Origin: Enterobacter vonholyi
Lineage (GTDB): Bacteria > Pseudomonadota > Gammaproteobacteria > Enterobacterales > Enterobacteriaceae
Assembly: GCF_008364555.1 (NCBI RefSeq)
Contig: NZ_VTUC01000006.1
Coordinates: 62,001-126,000, forward strand
Length of the DNA stretch: 64,000 bases
Reading direction: 5' to 3'
Shown: positions 45,115 to 54,680 of the stretch, piece after piece
Position numbering within the stretch: position 1 is the stretch's first letter
How the letters are laid out: each line of letters begins with the position of its first letter
Program-made: the position numbers and the translations under genes
The notes under the pieces: generated by a model
What the model saw: only the letters and a program-made list of their open reading frames with translations
Told to the model about the DNA's origin: nothing
The model's database searches: none

Positions 45115-46710
45115 TCACATCTCAATATACGGTAACCTTCTCCGCGATCCCGACGCGGGTTTTTCAGCCGCCTTCGCCATCGCTTCTGCAATCTCAGCAC
45201 ATTCCGCCAGCCCCTGAACGAAGGGACGGTCGTGCATCAGCCACGGTATCGCGCCGAAGGCGATGCGTCCGCGCACGGTGTCAGGCGCTTTTAAGGTGTA
45301 ATCCTCGCCGATATCGGGTATCCGATCTCCCGTTGCTTCCAGCTGTTTTCGCAGCGTCGGGAAGGGCAGATCTTTCGTTTTGAGCGGCTTTTGTCCGCGT
45401 GCGTCAATAAATACGTTGAAACGATAGACGGTCTCTTTTGTGGTTATCACCGTTCGATCGCTGCCAACGTCGAGCGTGTAGTCGTCACCGAGCGCGGCCA
45501 CGCTGATGATGCCGGCTTCGCGAAGTGCGAGCAGCCTGCGGATAGACTGCGGAGGAATGGCGGCATAATTGTCGATAAATACCCGAGCCAGCCCCTGACT
45601 GAAGCGTTCACCGTCTTGCTCATCGAGATGGGGGACGATCTCCTGAACCACTTCATGCAGCCGAAGCACGGTATAGCGCCAGGCCACGGTACGGCGTTCC
45701 CGTTTGTTGCGTTCAACCTCGTTGAGATTCTCTTCCGCCCAGGTAAAGGGGCCGTGGCGTTTACGATCCTCAAACCAGGCCTCACGAATAGTGTCCGCAT
45801 TCAGCGTATGCAGAGACATTTTCTCGCACCATGCCGGATCGGCAAGCTGAAGCTCTTTGACCATCAGGGCAAAAATGCGGTCAAGCAGGCCATCCGGTCC
45901 TTTGGCTATCTCGCTTTCCACCACGAATTCGGTCAAAACCGACAGCGGTTCGTAAGGAATAGGGCAGTAAAAATCGGCTTCCGGCAGAATGCCCGTCCGG
46001 GACATCAGCGTAATGTGTAACCCTTCGCTGCCGTTGTCGAGGATGAATTTACCGTTACTAAACTCACCGTGCTGCATCACCACCGCCATAGCCGCGTCGA
46101 GACCGCTCAACGAGGTGCCCATAATGCCCACGCGGCAAGGGGGAATGCTGGCATCCATCAGGCCGGACCACGGGCTTGGGAAGAATGTGCGCGTGGCTTC
46201 ATCCTCGTCTGGCCAGACGTGGCCGGTGGCGATAACCGCCAGGTCGAATTTATCCGGTAGGGCGCGGTCGTTGACCGAAATCGTCACGCCGGTTGTCGAA
46301 GGGTTGATGTCGGTGACCTTCGCTGATTCATGGATCTCAACCTGGAACCCCAGCTTTTTCGCCTCTTTTACGATTGATCGAAAGCTGTCGCGAAAATACT
46401 CCCCCAGCAGGATCCTCGGCAGGAACTGCCGATCGTGCAGGCGGGCTTTATCAACCTTAAAACGCAACAGATGGGCGTCGCTCTGTTCCTTGAGCCAGTC
46501 GAGGTAGGTCATAAAAATGGGCGGGATTTCAATGCTCGCAATGTTCGCCAGCATCAGCCGGGAATTATCGTCGTCGTTATAGGGCATTCCCACGCCGGCT
46601 TCATCGGCCTGTTCGAAAACGGAAACGGAGAGCGGCGTGCTGTTCTTAAGCAGGTGATAAAAGGTGTAAATCCCTGTGGGGCCGGAGCCGATAATCGCGA
46701 TCTTCTTCAT
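45115..46710 (-). CDS. ydhS: FAD/NAD(P)-binding protein YdhS
   Basis: 531 residues from ATG 46710 (E. coli YdhS 534). Rossmann motif IAIIGSGPTGIYTFYHLL at the N-terminus, and VIATGHVWPDE as the FAD-domain signature. Belongs to the HcpA/HI0933-like FAD-NAD(P)-binding family; the reaction is unknown. AGGAAACG precedes the start. In E. coli it ends the ydhYVWXUT-S region, whose other genes are missing here. Its 3' part is well conserved (FGA(I/L)PWLMHD(R/Q)PFVQGL). Confidence 0.9.
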   Translation of the reverse strand: MKKIAIIGSGPTGIYTFYHLLKNSTPLSVSVFEQADEAGVGMPYNDDDNSRLMLANIASIEIPPIFMTYLDWLKEQSDAHLLRFKVDKARLHDRQFLPRILLGEYFRDSFRSIVKEAKKLGFQVEIHESAKVTDINPSTTGVTISVNDRALPDKFDLAVIATGHVWPDEDEATRTFFPSPWSGLMDASIPPCRVGIMGTSLSGLDAAMAVVMQHGEFSNGKFILDNGSEGLHITLMSRTGILPEADFYCPIPYEPLSVLTEFVVESEIAKGPDGLLDRIFALMVKELQLADPAWCEKMSLHTLNADTIREAWFEDRKRHGPFTWAEENLNEVERNKRERRTVAWRYTVLRLHEVVQEIVPHLDEQDGERFSQGLARVFIDNYAAIPPQSIRRLLALREAGIISVAALGDDYTLDVGSDRTVITTKETVYRFNVFIDARGQKPLKTKDLPFPTLRKQLEATGDRIPDIGEDYTLKAPDTVRGRIAFGAIPWLMHDRPFVQGLAECAEIAEAMAKAAEKPASGSRRRLPYIEM

Positions 46711-46810
46711 CAACACGTTTCCTGTGTTTTTTTCCATAGGAAAAGCGTAGCAGGAGAACAATGAAGAAAATAAGGGATTAGGAAAATTCAGGATATCAGA
46801 ATAGGAGTTG

Positions 46811-46834
46811 CACCATTTCAGGACTGAAATGGTG
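46811..46834. repeat. perfect 11-bp inverted repeat at the tRNA-Val 3' end
   Basis: CACCATTTCAG (46811-46821) and CTGAAATGGTG (46824-46834) with a two-base centre. The right arm includes the CCA end and discriminator base of the second tRNA. No T run follows, so it is not a standard terminator; it may serve 3' processing. Confidence 0.7.
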
Positions 46835-46906
46835 CGTCCGAGTGGACTCGAACCACCGACCCCCACCATGTCAAGGTGGTGCTCTAACCAACTGAGCTAC
46901 GGACGC
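46830..46906 (-). tRNA. valW: tRNA-Val (GAC), second of pair
   Basis: 77 nt including an encoded CCA. GCGTCCG/CGGACGC acceptor stem, anticodon GAC in CTTGACATG, GGTTCGAGTCC T-arm. Four bases from the first tRNA-Val, co-transcribed with it. Order matches E. coli valV-valW. Confidence 0.97.
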
Positions 46907-46910
46907 AGAA

Positions 46911-46987
46911 TGGTGCGTTCAATTGGACTCGAACCAACGACCCCCACCATGTCAAGGTGGTGCTCTAACCAACTGAGCTATGAACGC
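46911..46987 (-). tRNA. valV: tRNA-Val (GAC), first of pair
   Basis: 77 nt including CCA; acceptor stem GCGTTCA/TGAACGC, anticodon GAC, otherwise nearly the same as its neighbour. A consensus-like promoter lies 29 bp upstream. Confidence 0.97.
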
Positions 46988-47015
46988 AACGTGTTGTCGG
47001 TGACAACGGGGACGA

Positions 47016-47044
47016 ATATTAGCGGCACAGCATCGAGGTGGCAA
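47016..47044 (-). promoter_or_regulatory. promoter of the tRNA-Val pair
   Basis: TTGCCA (47039-47044) and TAATAT (47016-47021) on the minus strand, 17 bp apart, followed by a GC-rich discriminator (TCGTCCCC) typical of stringently controlled stable RNA. Confidence 0.8.
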
Positions 47045-47111
47045 GAGGGAAAATGCAATTTTCTCTATGATTTCACGCGATTGCTGTATTACCGCGCAAA
47101 GTGAAGAGAAA

Positions 47112-47133
47112 GTAGCCGCCAGGCGGCGGCTAC
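47112..47133 (-). terminator. terminator of mdtK
   Basis: GTAGCCGCC and GGCGGCTAC pair around a four-base loop; TTTCTCTT follows on the minus strand, eight bases after the stop. Confidence 0.75.
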
Positions 47134-47140
47134 TGCGTCG

Positions 47141-48514
47141 TTAACGTGCAGCGCGTTGCAAAATGACCGTTGATGGCTGGCGCTGCAGGAAGCGCATGCG
47201 CATCATCATCATAATCGCCGCCGAGGTCAGGCCGATGATAAAGCCCATCCAGAACCCTGCCGGTCCCATGCGCTCAACCACCAGGTCGGTCAGGGCCAGA
47301 ATATAGCCACACGGCAGACCCAGCACCCAGTAGGCGATGAAAGTGATAAAGAAGATGGAACGCGTGTCTTTATAGCCGCGCAGCACGCCGCTGCCAATCA
47401 CCTGAATGGAGTCAGAAATCTGGTAAATCGCGGCCAGTAGCATCAGGTGCGATGCCAGTGTGACGACTTCCGGATTGTCGTTGTAGAGCAGGGCGATCTG
47501 CTCGCGTAATGCGACGGTAAAGAGCGCAGTACAGATCGCCATGCAGACGCCGACGCCCAGCCCGGTTCGGGCGGCCGTTTGCGCATCGAGCGTTGAGCCC
47601 TGGCCCAGGCGGAAGCCCACGCGAATCGTCACCGCCGCCGCCAGCGACATCGGCAGGACGAACATCAGGGAGCTAAAGTTCAGCGCGATCTGGTGCCCGG
47701 CGACGTTCACAATGCCCAGCGGGGAGACCAGCAGGGCGACCACGGCAAACAGGGTCACCTCAAAGAATAGCGCGAGGGCAATCGGCAACCCTAACTGCAC
47801 CAGACGCGTCATGATGTTCCAGTCCGGCGTGCTGAATCTGTGCTCGTTACGAATATCGCGCATGGAGCGGGCGCGCTTCACGAAGGTAAGCATCGAGAAG
47901 AACATTACCCAGTAAACGGCGGCCGTCGCCACGCCGCAGCCGACGCCGCCCAGCTCCGGCATCCCGAAATGACCGTAAATAAAGACATAGTTAACGGGAA
48001 TGTTGACCAGCAGCCCGATAAAGCCCATCACCATGCCGGGCTTAGTTTTCGCCAGGCCTTCACACTGGTTACGCGCCACCTGGAAGAAGAGGTAGCCAGG
48101 CGCACCCCAGAGCAGCGCGCGCAAATAACCCACGGCTTTGTCCGCCAGTGCCGGGTCAATGTTATGCATAGCGCGAATGATATGGCCCGCGTTCCAGAGC
48201 ACGACCATAATCAGCACCGAGACAAATCCTGCCAGCCAGAAGCCCTGGCGGACCTGATGGGCAATGCGCTCGCGGCGCCCCGAACCATTGAGCTGAGCGA
48301 TAACAGGCGTGAGCGCGAGCAGCAGACCGTGGCCGAACAGGATGGCCGGAAGCCAGATTGACGTACCGATAGCTACGGCCGCCATGTCGGTGGCGCTGTA
48401 GCCACCCGCCATTACCGTATCCACAAATCCCATTGCGGTCTGGGCCACCTGCGCGACGATCACTGGTATAGCCAGTGCCAATAGCTGGCGCGCTTCATTC
48501 ATGTACTTCTGCAC
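47141..48514 (-). CDS. mdtK: MATE multidrug efflux pump MdtK (NorE)
   Basis: 457 residues, the E. coli length, twelve hydrophobic segments in two halves. [23 protein letters not shown] and the [25 protein letters not shown] stretch match MdtK directly. Sodium/proton-driven exporter of norfloxacin, acriflavine and other cations. Divergent from ribE with 225 bp between; tRNA-Val lies beyond its end. Confidence 0.97.
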   Translation of the reverse strand: MQKYMNEARQLLALAIPVIVAQVAQTAMGFVDTVMAGGYSATDMAAVAIGTSIWLPAILFGHGLLLALTPVIAQLNGSGRRERIAHQVRQGFWLAGFVSVLIMVVLWNAGHIIRAMHNIDPALADKAVGYLRALLWGAPGYLFFQVARNQCEGLAKTKPGMVMGFIGLLVNIPVNYVFIYGHFGMPELGGVGCGVATAAVYWVMFFSMLTFVKRARSMRDIRNEHRFSTPDWNIMTRLVQLGLPIALALFFEVTLFAVVALLVSPLGIVNVAGHQIALNFSSLMFVLPMSLAAAVTIRVGFRLGQGSTLDAQTAARTGLGVGVCMAICTALFTVALREQIALLYNDNPEVVTLASHLMLLAAIYQISDSIQVIGSGVLRGYKDTRSIFFITFIAYWVLGLPCGYILALTDLVVERMGPAGFWMGFIIGLTSAAIMMMMRMRFLQRQPSTVILQRAAR

Positions 48515-48739
48515 GTGAACACCTTTATTTTGTAGTTATATGAGAGACTAAAAAAGCCGCCGAAACGGGCAGCAAGAAGAAAATGCAGGGGGGTGCCAGC
48601 TATTGTAGCGGGCTTTAGCTATTTATCTAGTGAAAAAATCGCCAGAATATGCGCCCCGCTGGCAACCTGTTTTTCCAACTGTTATTGTGGTGGGATTAAA
48701 CGGTGCCATCACCGTTCGGAAAAAACAGGAGTTGTAAGC

Positions 48740-49381
48740 ATGTTTACTGGTATTGTGCAGGGCACCGCCAAAGTGGTGTCCATTGATGAAAAACCTAATT
48801 TCCGTACTCATGTTGTTGAGCTGCCGGAATATATGCTTGAGGGCATTGAAACCGGCGCGTCGATTGCCCATAACGGCTGCTGCCTGACCGTTACCGAAAT
48901 TAACGGCAACCAGATTAGCTTTGATTTAATGAAAGAGACGCTGCGGATCACTAACCTGGGCGAGCTGGTGGTAGGCGATACCATCAACGTTGAGCGCGCG
49001 GCGAAGTTCAGCGATGAGATTGGCGGTCATCTTATGTCGGGGCACATCATGACCACCGCCGAAGTGGCGAAAATCGTGACCTCGGAAAATAACCGTCAAA
49101 TCTGGTTTAAAATGCAGGACCCGTCATTAATGAAATACATCCTCTATAAAGGATTTATTGGCATTGACGGGATTAGCCTGACGGTAGGGGAAGTGACGCC
49201 AACGCGTTTTTGCGTGCATTTAATTCCTGAAACGCTGCAGCGCACCACGCTGGGCGCGAAAAAACTGGGGCATCGCGTGAATATCGAAATCGATCCGCAG
49301 ACCCAGGCTGTGGTGGATACGGTTGAGCGCGTGCTGGCAGCAAAAGAAGCCGCAATAATAAAGACCGCCGAAGAAGAATAA
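48740..49381 (+). CDS. ribE: riboflavin synthase alpha subunit
   Basis: 213 residues from ATG 48740 (AGGAG upstream); named ribC or ribE in E. coli. Dismutates two 6,7-dimethyl-8-ribityllumazine to riboflavin. Two tandem lumazine-binding barrels: residues 1-97 ([25 protein letters not shown]) and 98-190 ([23 protein letters not shown]). Homotrimer in the cytosol. No FMN riboswitch is visible upstream. A perfect hairpin terminator follows. Confidence 0.96.
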   Translation: MFTGIVQGTAKVVSIDEKPNFRTHVVELPEYMLEGIETGASIAHNGCCLTVTEINGNQISFDLMKETLRITNLGELVVGDTINVERAAKFSDEIGGHLMSGHIMTTAEVAKIVTSENNRQIWFKMQDPSLMKYILYKGFIGIDGISLTVGEVTPTRFCVHLIPETLQRTTLGAKKLGHRVNIEIDPQTQAVVDTVERVLAAKEAAIIKTAEEE

Positions 49382-49384
49382 AAA

Positions 49385-49416
49385 AATAACCCCGGATATC
49401 CGGGGTTATTTTTTTT
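49385..49416. terminator. bidirectional terminator between ribE and cfa
   Basis: A perfect 26-bp palindrome, AATAACCCCGGAT and its inverse, with a T run on one side and an A run on the other. It touches the cfa stop codon. Confidence 0.93.
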
Positions 49417-50563
49417 AGCGTGCGACACGCAGTCCGTGTTCTATCCCACGGCTGAATACCACCTGCCAGAGCTGAATATCCCGTGCGCGAAACGCCCCCG
49501 CGCAGGCATTCAGATAATAGCTAAACATTCGTTTGAATCGTTCAGAATAGTTGTCCGCAATCTCTGGCCAGGCTTTCTGGAAACGTTCATGCCATGCCAT
49601 TAAGGTGGTGTCGTAGTCCGCGCCAAAGTTATGCCAGTCTTCCATCACGAAATGGGGTTCACTGGCGTTGGCAATCTGGCGAACGGACGGTAAACAGCCA
49701 TTCGGAAAGATGTATTTGTTGATCCACGGGTCAACGTTGTTGTCGGTCCGCTTAGAGCCGATGGTGTGCAGCAGGAAGATGCCGTCCGGTTTCAGATTCC
49801 GGTCCACCACCTCAAAATAGGTATCGTAGTTTTTTGGCCCCACGTGCTCGAACATGCCGACGGAAACAATCCGGTCAAACTGTTCATTCAGGTCACGGTA
49901 GTCCTGCAGCCTGATATCCACATCGAGATCCTGGCAGCGCTCCCGCGCCATTTTTTGCTGTTCCGCTGAGATCGTCACGCCGACCACGCTGACGGCATAA
50001 TGCTTAGCCATAAAATATGCCAGCCCACCCCAGCCGCAGCCGATATCCAACACGCGCATGCCGGGCTGTAGCTGCAGCTTCTCGCTAATCAGACGCAGCT
50101 TCGCCTGCTGAGCCTCTTCAAGCGTCGAGGCCTCTTTCCAGTAGGCGCAGGAGTATTGCATGAAAGGGTCCAGCATACGGCTGAACAAATCGTTGCCAAG
50201 ATCGTAATGTTCTTTGCCAACGATCCACGCGCGTTTTTTACTCTGGAGATTGAAAAGTCGGGCAGAGGCGACGCGCAGGGTGTCTTTCAGGTTGCGAGGG
50301 AGTTGATTTTCAAGACCGGCACGCAACACGCTGGCGAAAAAGGTATCCAGACGTTCACACTCCCACCAGCCGTCCATGTAGCTTTCTCCCAGGCCTAACG
50401 ACCCTTCCCGCAACACGCGTTTAAAAAAGTCGGGATGTTTAACCTGAGGATCGGATGGCGATGATCCATTGATAGTGATGCCTGCTCGACCTAACAGTTC
50501 ACTGACGATCCGGGACCAGTTATCGTCCGGAACGCTGACTTCTTCTATACACGATGAACTCAT
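49415..50563 (-). CDS. cfa: cyclopropane fatty acyl phospholipid synthase
   Basis: 382 residues, as in E. coli. Uses S-adenosylmethionine to turn cis double bonds of membrane phospholipid acyl chains into cyclopropane rings. SAM motif VLDIGCGWGGLAYF; EHYDLGNDLF and FEHVG are family signatures; Cys354 (NACAGAF) is conserved. GGAG lies before the ATG. The long upstream region suggests the known dual promoter layout with a leader targeted by small RNAs. Confidence 0.97.
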   Translation of the reverse strand: MSSSCIEEVSVPDDNWSRIVSELLGRAGITINGSSPSDPQVKHPDFFKRVLREGSLGLGESYMDGWWECERLDTFFASVLRAGLENQLPRNLKDTLRVASARLFNLQSKKRAWIVGKEHYDLGNDLFSRMLDPFMQYSCAYWKEASTLEEAQQAKLRLISEKLQLQPGMRVLDIGCGWGGLAYFMAKHYAVSVVGVTISAEQQKMARERCQDLDVDIRLQDYRDLNEQFDRIVSVGMFEHVGPKNYDTYFEVVDRNLKPDGIFLLHTIGSKRTDNNVDPWINKYIFPNGCLPSVRQIANASEPHFVMEDWHNFGADYDTTLMAWHERFQKAWPEIADNYSERFKRMFSYYLNACAGAFRARDIQLWQVVFSRGIEHGLRVAR

Positions 50564-50657
50564 AGCTTCTCCATCACCCTACTGTGATCAGAACCTTAAA
50601 ACAGCGTAGACGCTTTTTTTGGTTTGTGAGAAATCTCACGGTAAATACCGCGAGGCT

Positions 50658-50663
50658 AGTATC
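50658..50663 (-). promoter_or_regulatory. possible sigma-S -10 element of cfa
   Basis: GATACT followed by AGCC on the minus strand, 95 bp before cfa, resembles the stationary-phase promoter of E. coli cfa. No further support. Confidence 0.35.
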
Positions 50664-50717
50664 CGACGTAGAACAGAGGAAGGGAGATAACCCTTGCCGA
50701 AATGCCTTCCATGGTAA

Positions 50718-50741
50718 AACGGGAGCACTCCGGCTCCCGTT
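50718..50741 (-). terminator. probable terminator downstream of punC
   Basis: AACGGGAGC and GCTCCCGTT pair around six bases, with TTTTACC on the minus strand. It lies 120 bp past the punC stop; the AT-rich interval 50742-50861 shows no gene. Confidence 0.6.
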
Positions 50742-50861
50742 AACACTTAATATTTATCGTATTTAATCGAACCAAATTTAGTATAGGCTTCAAAATTTGG
50801 TGATTCAATAGAAAATTGTTAGCAACCTAATCACTGAAATATAACATGATTTCTGGCGCAA

Positions 50862-52061
50862 TCAGGCATGCGAGGTTTCCACCTGAGCACCGTTATCCTG
50901 CTCACGCTGCGCGGAGGCCTGCATGCGATAGCCCAATGCCGCCAGCGCTACGGTGAACAGCATCACGCTGGTGGTGGTCAAAAGCGGCGTAGCAATCAGC
51001 GCCGAGACCACCAGGCTTGCCAGGAAGCACAAACCCAGCTGCAGGGTGTTCTGCAGCGCGGCGGCGCGGCCTGTTGCCTGCGGGAACGGTTGCAGGGCCT
51101 GTGCCACAACGATAGGGTAAATCGCCCCGTTCGCAATGGCCATCACGCAGAACGGGATCAAAATTTCAGCCAGGCCCGCGCCCGGAATAAAGCCAACGGC
51201 CCAGGTCCCGATGACGCTTAGCGCATACAGCACCAGCAGCCACGGCAGCATCTGCTGGCCTTCCCATTTTTGCAGCGCCGCGCGACAGCCGTACCCGCCC
51301 ACAAGGAACGCTATTGTCTGCGGAACATAGCTCAGGCCGATGGCTGCCGGACTGTAGCCCATATCGTGCAGAATGAACGGCGAGCCGGTGAGCCATGCGA
51401 AGAAGCTTGCCGAGCAGGCGGCATAGATCAGGACATTCCCGCGATACGCTTTGGCGCTCAACAGTGAGGTGAAGGTAATCGGCTTCGCGTCGGCATGCGC
51501 CTCTTTTTTATGCGCAGGCTTGAGGGCGAACGCCGGCAGCATCAACACCAGCGTGATGGCAAACAGCGTGGCGAAGATGGCCTGCCAGTCAAAGTGCGCG
51601 AGGATCCAGCTGCCCAGCAGCGGAGCCAGGGCAGGGGAGAGGCCCACCAGCGGCATAATGGTGGCGAAAATACGGTTTGTGCGGTTAGCCGGGTAGTAGT
51701 CGGTCACCAGCGCCTGCCAGGTCACGGCCGCGGCACAGACGCCCACGGCCTGAACGAAGCGCAGCACCAGCAGCCAGGTGGCGTCGCGTACCCATAACAT
51801 CCCCAGGCAGCCCACGGCAAAAATGGCCAGACCCAGCAGCAGTACCGGTTTACGACCAAAGCGATCCGAGAGCGGTCCCCAGAGCAGCTGTGCAAAAGCA
51901 AAACCGGCGAGGAACAAACTCAGGCTGGCGCTGATGGCGGCAGCGGGGGTTTGCAAATCTTCCTGCATCGCGGCAAAAGCCGGCAGGTACATATCGGTGG
52001 CCAAAAAGCCCAGCACGCTTAAGCCGCCGAGCCAGACTAAAAAACCGTTCCTGGGTTGCAT
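50862..52061 (-). CDS. punC: purine nucleoside transporter PunC (YdhC)
   Basis: 399 residues, MFS Bcr/CflA subfamily with twelve hydrophobic segments. [27 protein letters not shown] and [17 protein letters not shown] (the DxxGRK loop) match E. coli YdhC/PunC closely. Imports purine nucleosides. Divergent from punR, its activator in E. coli, across 114 bp. Its C-terminus is four residues shorter than E. coli and ends with a charged tail. Confidence 0.92.
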   Translation of the reverse strand: MQPRNGFLVWLGGLSVLGFLATDMYLPAFAAMQEDLQTPAAAISASLSLFLAGFAFAQLLWGPLSDRFGRKPVLLLGLAIFAVGCLGMLWVRDATWLLVLRFVQAVGVCAAAVTWQALVTDYYPANRTNRIFATIMPLVGLSPALAPLLGSWILAHFDWQAIFATLFAITLVLMLPAFALKPAHKKEAHADAKPITFTSLLSAKAYRGNVLIYAACSASFFAWLTGSPFILHDMGYSPAAIGLSYVPQTIAFLVGGYGCRAALQKWEGQQMLPWLLVLYALSVIGTWAVGFIPGAGLAEILIPFCVMAIANGAIYPIVVAQALQPFPQATGRAAALQNTLQLGLCFLASLVVSALIATPLLTTTSVMLFTVALAALGYRMQASAQREQDNGAQVETSHA

Positions 52062-52175
52062 TATTTTATTCTCCTGAGGAGGCAGGTGTACATTGGCGCT
52101 GAGTGTAGGGAGTGCAAAGCCGCTTGTGAAACGCTAATATTTGGCGGGTGCATTCAAAATTTTTGCAGGCAGAAA

Positions 52176-53087
52176 ATGTGGTCAGATTATTCTCTTGAAG
52201 TGGTCGATGCTGTCGCGCGTAACGGCAGCTTTAGCGGTGCGGCGCAGGAGCTGCACCGCGTCCCTTCGGCCATCAGCTACACGGTGCGTCAACTGGAGGA
52301 GTGGCTGGCGGTTCCGCTGTTTGAGCGGCGGCATCGTGATGTGGAATTGACGCCCGCCGGGGCGTGGTTTTTGAAGGAAGGGCGTTCTGTTATCAAAAAA
52401 ATGCAGATCACCCGCGAACAGTGCCAGCAGATCGCCAACGGCTGGCGGGGACATCTTTCTATCGCGGTGGATAACATCGTGAAGCCGGAACGCACCCGAC
52501 AGATGATTGTCGATTTCTATCGTCACTTCTCTGACGTTGAGCTGCGGGTCTCGCAGGAGGTGTTCAACGGCGTTTGGGATGCGCTGGCGGACGGCAGGGC
52601 GGAGATGGCGATTGGCGCCACGCAGGCGATCCCGGTCGGGGGACGTTACGCCTTTCGCGATATGGGGATGCTGAGCTGGAAATGCGTGGTGGCACGCGAT
52701 CATCCCCTGGCGGCGATGGACGGGCCGCTTAGCGACGATACGCTGCGCAACTGGCCCTCGCTGGTGCTGGAGGATACGTCCCGTTCATTGCCCAAGCGTA
52801 TCACCTGGCTTCTGGACAACCAGCGGCGGGTGGTGGCTCCGGACTGGGAATCGTCGGCGACGTGCCTCAGTGCCGGACTGTGCGTCGCGATGGTGCCCGT
52901 TCATTTTGCGCGTCCGCGCATTGATACCGGCGAATGGGTTGAACTGACGCTGGAAAATCCGTTCCCGGACGCGGCCTGCTGCCTGACCTGGCAACAAAAT
53001 GATGTCTCGCCCGCCATGGCCTGGCTGCTGGATTATCTGGGGGACAGCGAAACGCTAAACCGGGAATGGTTACGGGAGCCAGCGTAG
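52176..53087 (+). CDS. punR: LysR-type activator PunR (YdhB)
   Basis: 303 residues from ATG 52176, near the E. coli length of 310. N-terminal winged helix (SLEVVDAVARNGSFSGAAQELHRVPSAISYTVRQLEEWL), then an effector domain from about 90. In E. coli it senses inosine/adenosine and activates punC. AGGCAGAAA precedes the start. purR converges on it, 17 bp between the stop codons, so purine uptake and repression genes are neighbours. Confidence 0.92.
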   Translation: MWSDYSLEVVDAVARNGSFSGAAQELHRVPSAISYTVRQLEEWLAVPLFERRHRDVELTPAGAWFLKEGRSVIKKMQITREQCQQIANGWRGHLSIAVDNIVKPERTRQMIVDFYRHFSDVELRVSQEVFNGVWDALADGRAEMAIGATQAIPVGGRYAFRDMGMLSWKCVVARDHPLAAMDGPLSDDTLRNWPSLVLEDTSRSLPKRITWLLDNQRRVVAPDWESSATCLSAGLCVAMVPVHFARPRIDTGEWVELTLENPFPDAACCLTWQQNDVSPAMAWLLDYLGDSETLNREWLREPA

Positions 53088-53104
53088 CTGGCCCCGTAAA
53101 GGGA

Positions 53105-54130
53105 TTAACGACGGTAGTCGCGGAACGGACCGTCCGCTACGGAACGGCGTTCAATCAGGCGCGGGTGAACTTCAATGGACTGGGACTCTTCGCGCTTGTT
53201 GACGATCCTGTCGAGCAGCATATTGAAGGCCGTTTCGCCCAGCGAATCTTTCGGCTGGTGAATGGTGGTCAGCGCTGGGGTGAAGAAGCGCGCGTTACGC
53301 ACGTTGTCATACCCGATCACGGAAATATCCTGCGGTACGCGCAAACCCAGTTCATCGGCGGCGCAGAGCGCGCCCATGGCCATGATGTCACCCCCGCAGA
53401 AAACGGCGGTCGGACGGTGCGGCTGGGAAACGATCTGCTGCATCGCGCGGTAGCCTGATTCCGGCTCAAAGTCGCCCTGCACGATCCAGTTTTCCGGCAC
53501 GGTGATCAGCGCTTCTTCCATCGCTTTCATAAAACCGGCAAGACGGCCCGCCCCGGTGTTGCGCTCCAGCGGACCCGGGATCACGCCAATCTCGCGGTGG
53601 CCGCGTTCGATCAGGTAACGGCCGGCCATGTAACCGCCTTCAAAGGCATTGTCGATAACGGAGTCGGTGAAATCCGCACGCGCTTCGCCCCAGTCCATAA
53701 CGACCATGGGGATGTGGCGATACTCTTCGAGCATCGACAGCACGGATTCCGGATACTCGGAACACATTACCAGCAGGCCGTCAACGCGCTTCTGCGCCAT
53801 CATCGACAGGTAGGCGCGCTGTTTTTCAATGCTGTTCCACGCGTTGCCCAGAATCAGGGTATAGCCTTTCTGGAAGCAGTTTTTTTCAACCGCTTCAATG
53901 ATCTCGGCAAAATAGGCCGCTTCACTGCTGGTCGCCAGCAATCCAATGGACTTGGTGTGATTAACCTTGAGGCTACGCGCGACCGCACTTGGCGAATAGT
54001 GCAGCTCCTTGATCGCTGCCCAGACGGCGTTGCGCGTCTCTTCCGCCACAAAGCGGGTTTTGTTAATTACATGTGATACGGTTGTAGTGGAAACGTTTGC
54101 GCGTTTTGCTACGTCTTTAATTGTTGCCAT
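53105..54130 (-). CDS. purR: purine repressor PurR
   Basis: 341 residues, the E. coli length. LacI family: helix-turn-helix and hinge in residues 1-58 ([35 protein letters not shown] hinge helix), then a corepressor domain binding hypoxanthine or guanine ([17 protein letters not shown].., [12 protein letters not shown]). Represses purine biosynthetic genes. Two PurR boxes, one inside its own 5' coding part and one 45 bp upstream, show that autoregulation as in E. coli is kept. Confidence 0.97.
   Translation of the reverse strand: MATIKDVAKRANVSTTTVSHVINKTRFVAEETRNAVWAAIKELHYSPSAVARSLKVNHTKSIGLLATSSEAAYFAEIIEAVEKNCFQKGYTLILGNAWNSIEKQRAYLSMMAQKRVDGLLVMCSEYPESVLSMLEEYRHIPMVVMDWGEARADFTDSVIDNAFEGGYMAGRYLIERGHREIGVIPGPLERNTGAGRLAGFMKAMEEALITVPENWIVQGDFEPESGYRAMQQIVSQPHRPTAVFCGGDIMAMGALCAADELGLRVPQDISVIGYDNVRNARFFTPALTTIHQPKDSLGETAFNMLLDRIVNKREESQSIEVHPRLIERRSVADGPFRDYRR
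54087..54102 (-). promoter_or_regulatory. PurR operator O2 inside purR
   Basis: GCGCAAACGTTTCCAC on the minus strand, within codons 10-15 of purR, matching the PurR consensus closely. Same place as the second autoregulatory operator of E. coli. Confidence 0.82.
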
Positions 54131-54174
54131 TAAATGTCACTCCAGACCATATCCTAAGCTCCTGAAAAACTTGA

Positions 54175-54190
54175 AGGTAAACGTTTGCCT
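54175..54190 (-). promoter_or_regulatory. PurR operator O1 upstream of purR
   Basis: AGGCAAACGTTTACCT on the minus strand, a near-palindromic PurR box 45 bp ahead of the start codon. Confidence 0.85.
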
Positions 54191-54427
54191 TCTCTCACCC
54201 TTATCACGCAATCTTGAATTGCGGCACGCCGGGAAAACGACACGGGACGTCAGGAGGGGGTCAATGGCCGGTACGCTAATAAATTTAGCGTGGAATTTTG
54301 TCCTATCTTGATGAAAAGGGGAAGAGGTAAAGTGGTTATCAGTATAAATCCAGGAAGATTTTTGACGTAATCTGTGCAAAAATGAGCAAGCTCACTTTTC
54401 GTGTGGGGATTAAAAGGAGAAAAATTG

Positions 54428-54517
54428 ATGAGTTCCGATCTTAAGTTTTCGCTGTTCACCACCGTTGTTGTGCTGGCTCTGATTGTTGCGGCCGGTCTGA
54501 CGGCTGCGCTGCACTGA
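54428..54517 (+). CDS. ynhF: small membrane protein YnhF
   Basis: 29 residues, too short for usual gene finders. MSSDLKFSLFTTVVVLALIV and an end GLTAALH match E. coli YnhF (MSTDLKFSLVTTIIVLGLIV..). A single transmembrane helix fills most of it. AAGGAG lies ten bases before the ATG. Stress-related inner-membrane peptide of unknown function. Located between purR and ydhP, as in E. coli. Confidence 0.93.
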   Translation: MSSDLKFSLFTTVVVLALIVAAGLTAALH

Positions 54518-54524
54518 TTTACGC

Positions 54525-54546
54525 GGAGGGAGAGCCTTCTCCCTCC
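54525..54546. terminator. hairpin after ynhF
   Basis: GGAGGGAGA and TCTCCCTCC pair perfectly around GCCT. No T run follows, so termination would be weak or the hairpin protects the transcript. Confidence 0.55.
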
Positions 54547-54680
54547 CGACTCCCCGGATTGTTACTTCTCTGGCAAAAATCTTTTGCCATTTTGTTAACT
54601 TCTCATTTTTTGTGATTGATGTCATGCTTTCCGCTTCTTTGTTCTGTGTCACCACATGACACGGCATCCGGAGTTGACGC

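Noticed and set aside
48515..48739. FMN riboswitch upstream of ribE
   Set aside because: The 225 bp lack the conserved FMN-element sequences; in enterobacteria the element precedes ribB instead.
50742..50861. Small RNA between cfa and punC
   Set aside because: The interval ends near a hairpin but no convincing promoter or conserved RNA sequence could be seen.
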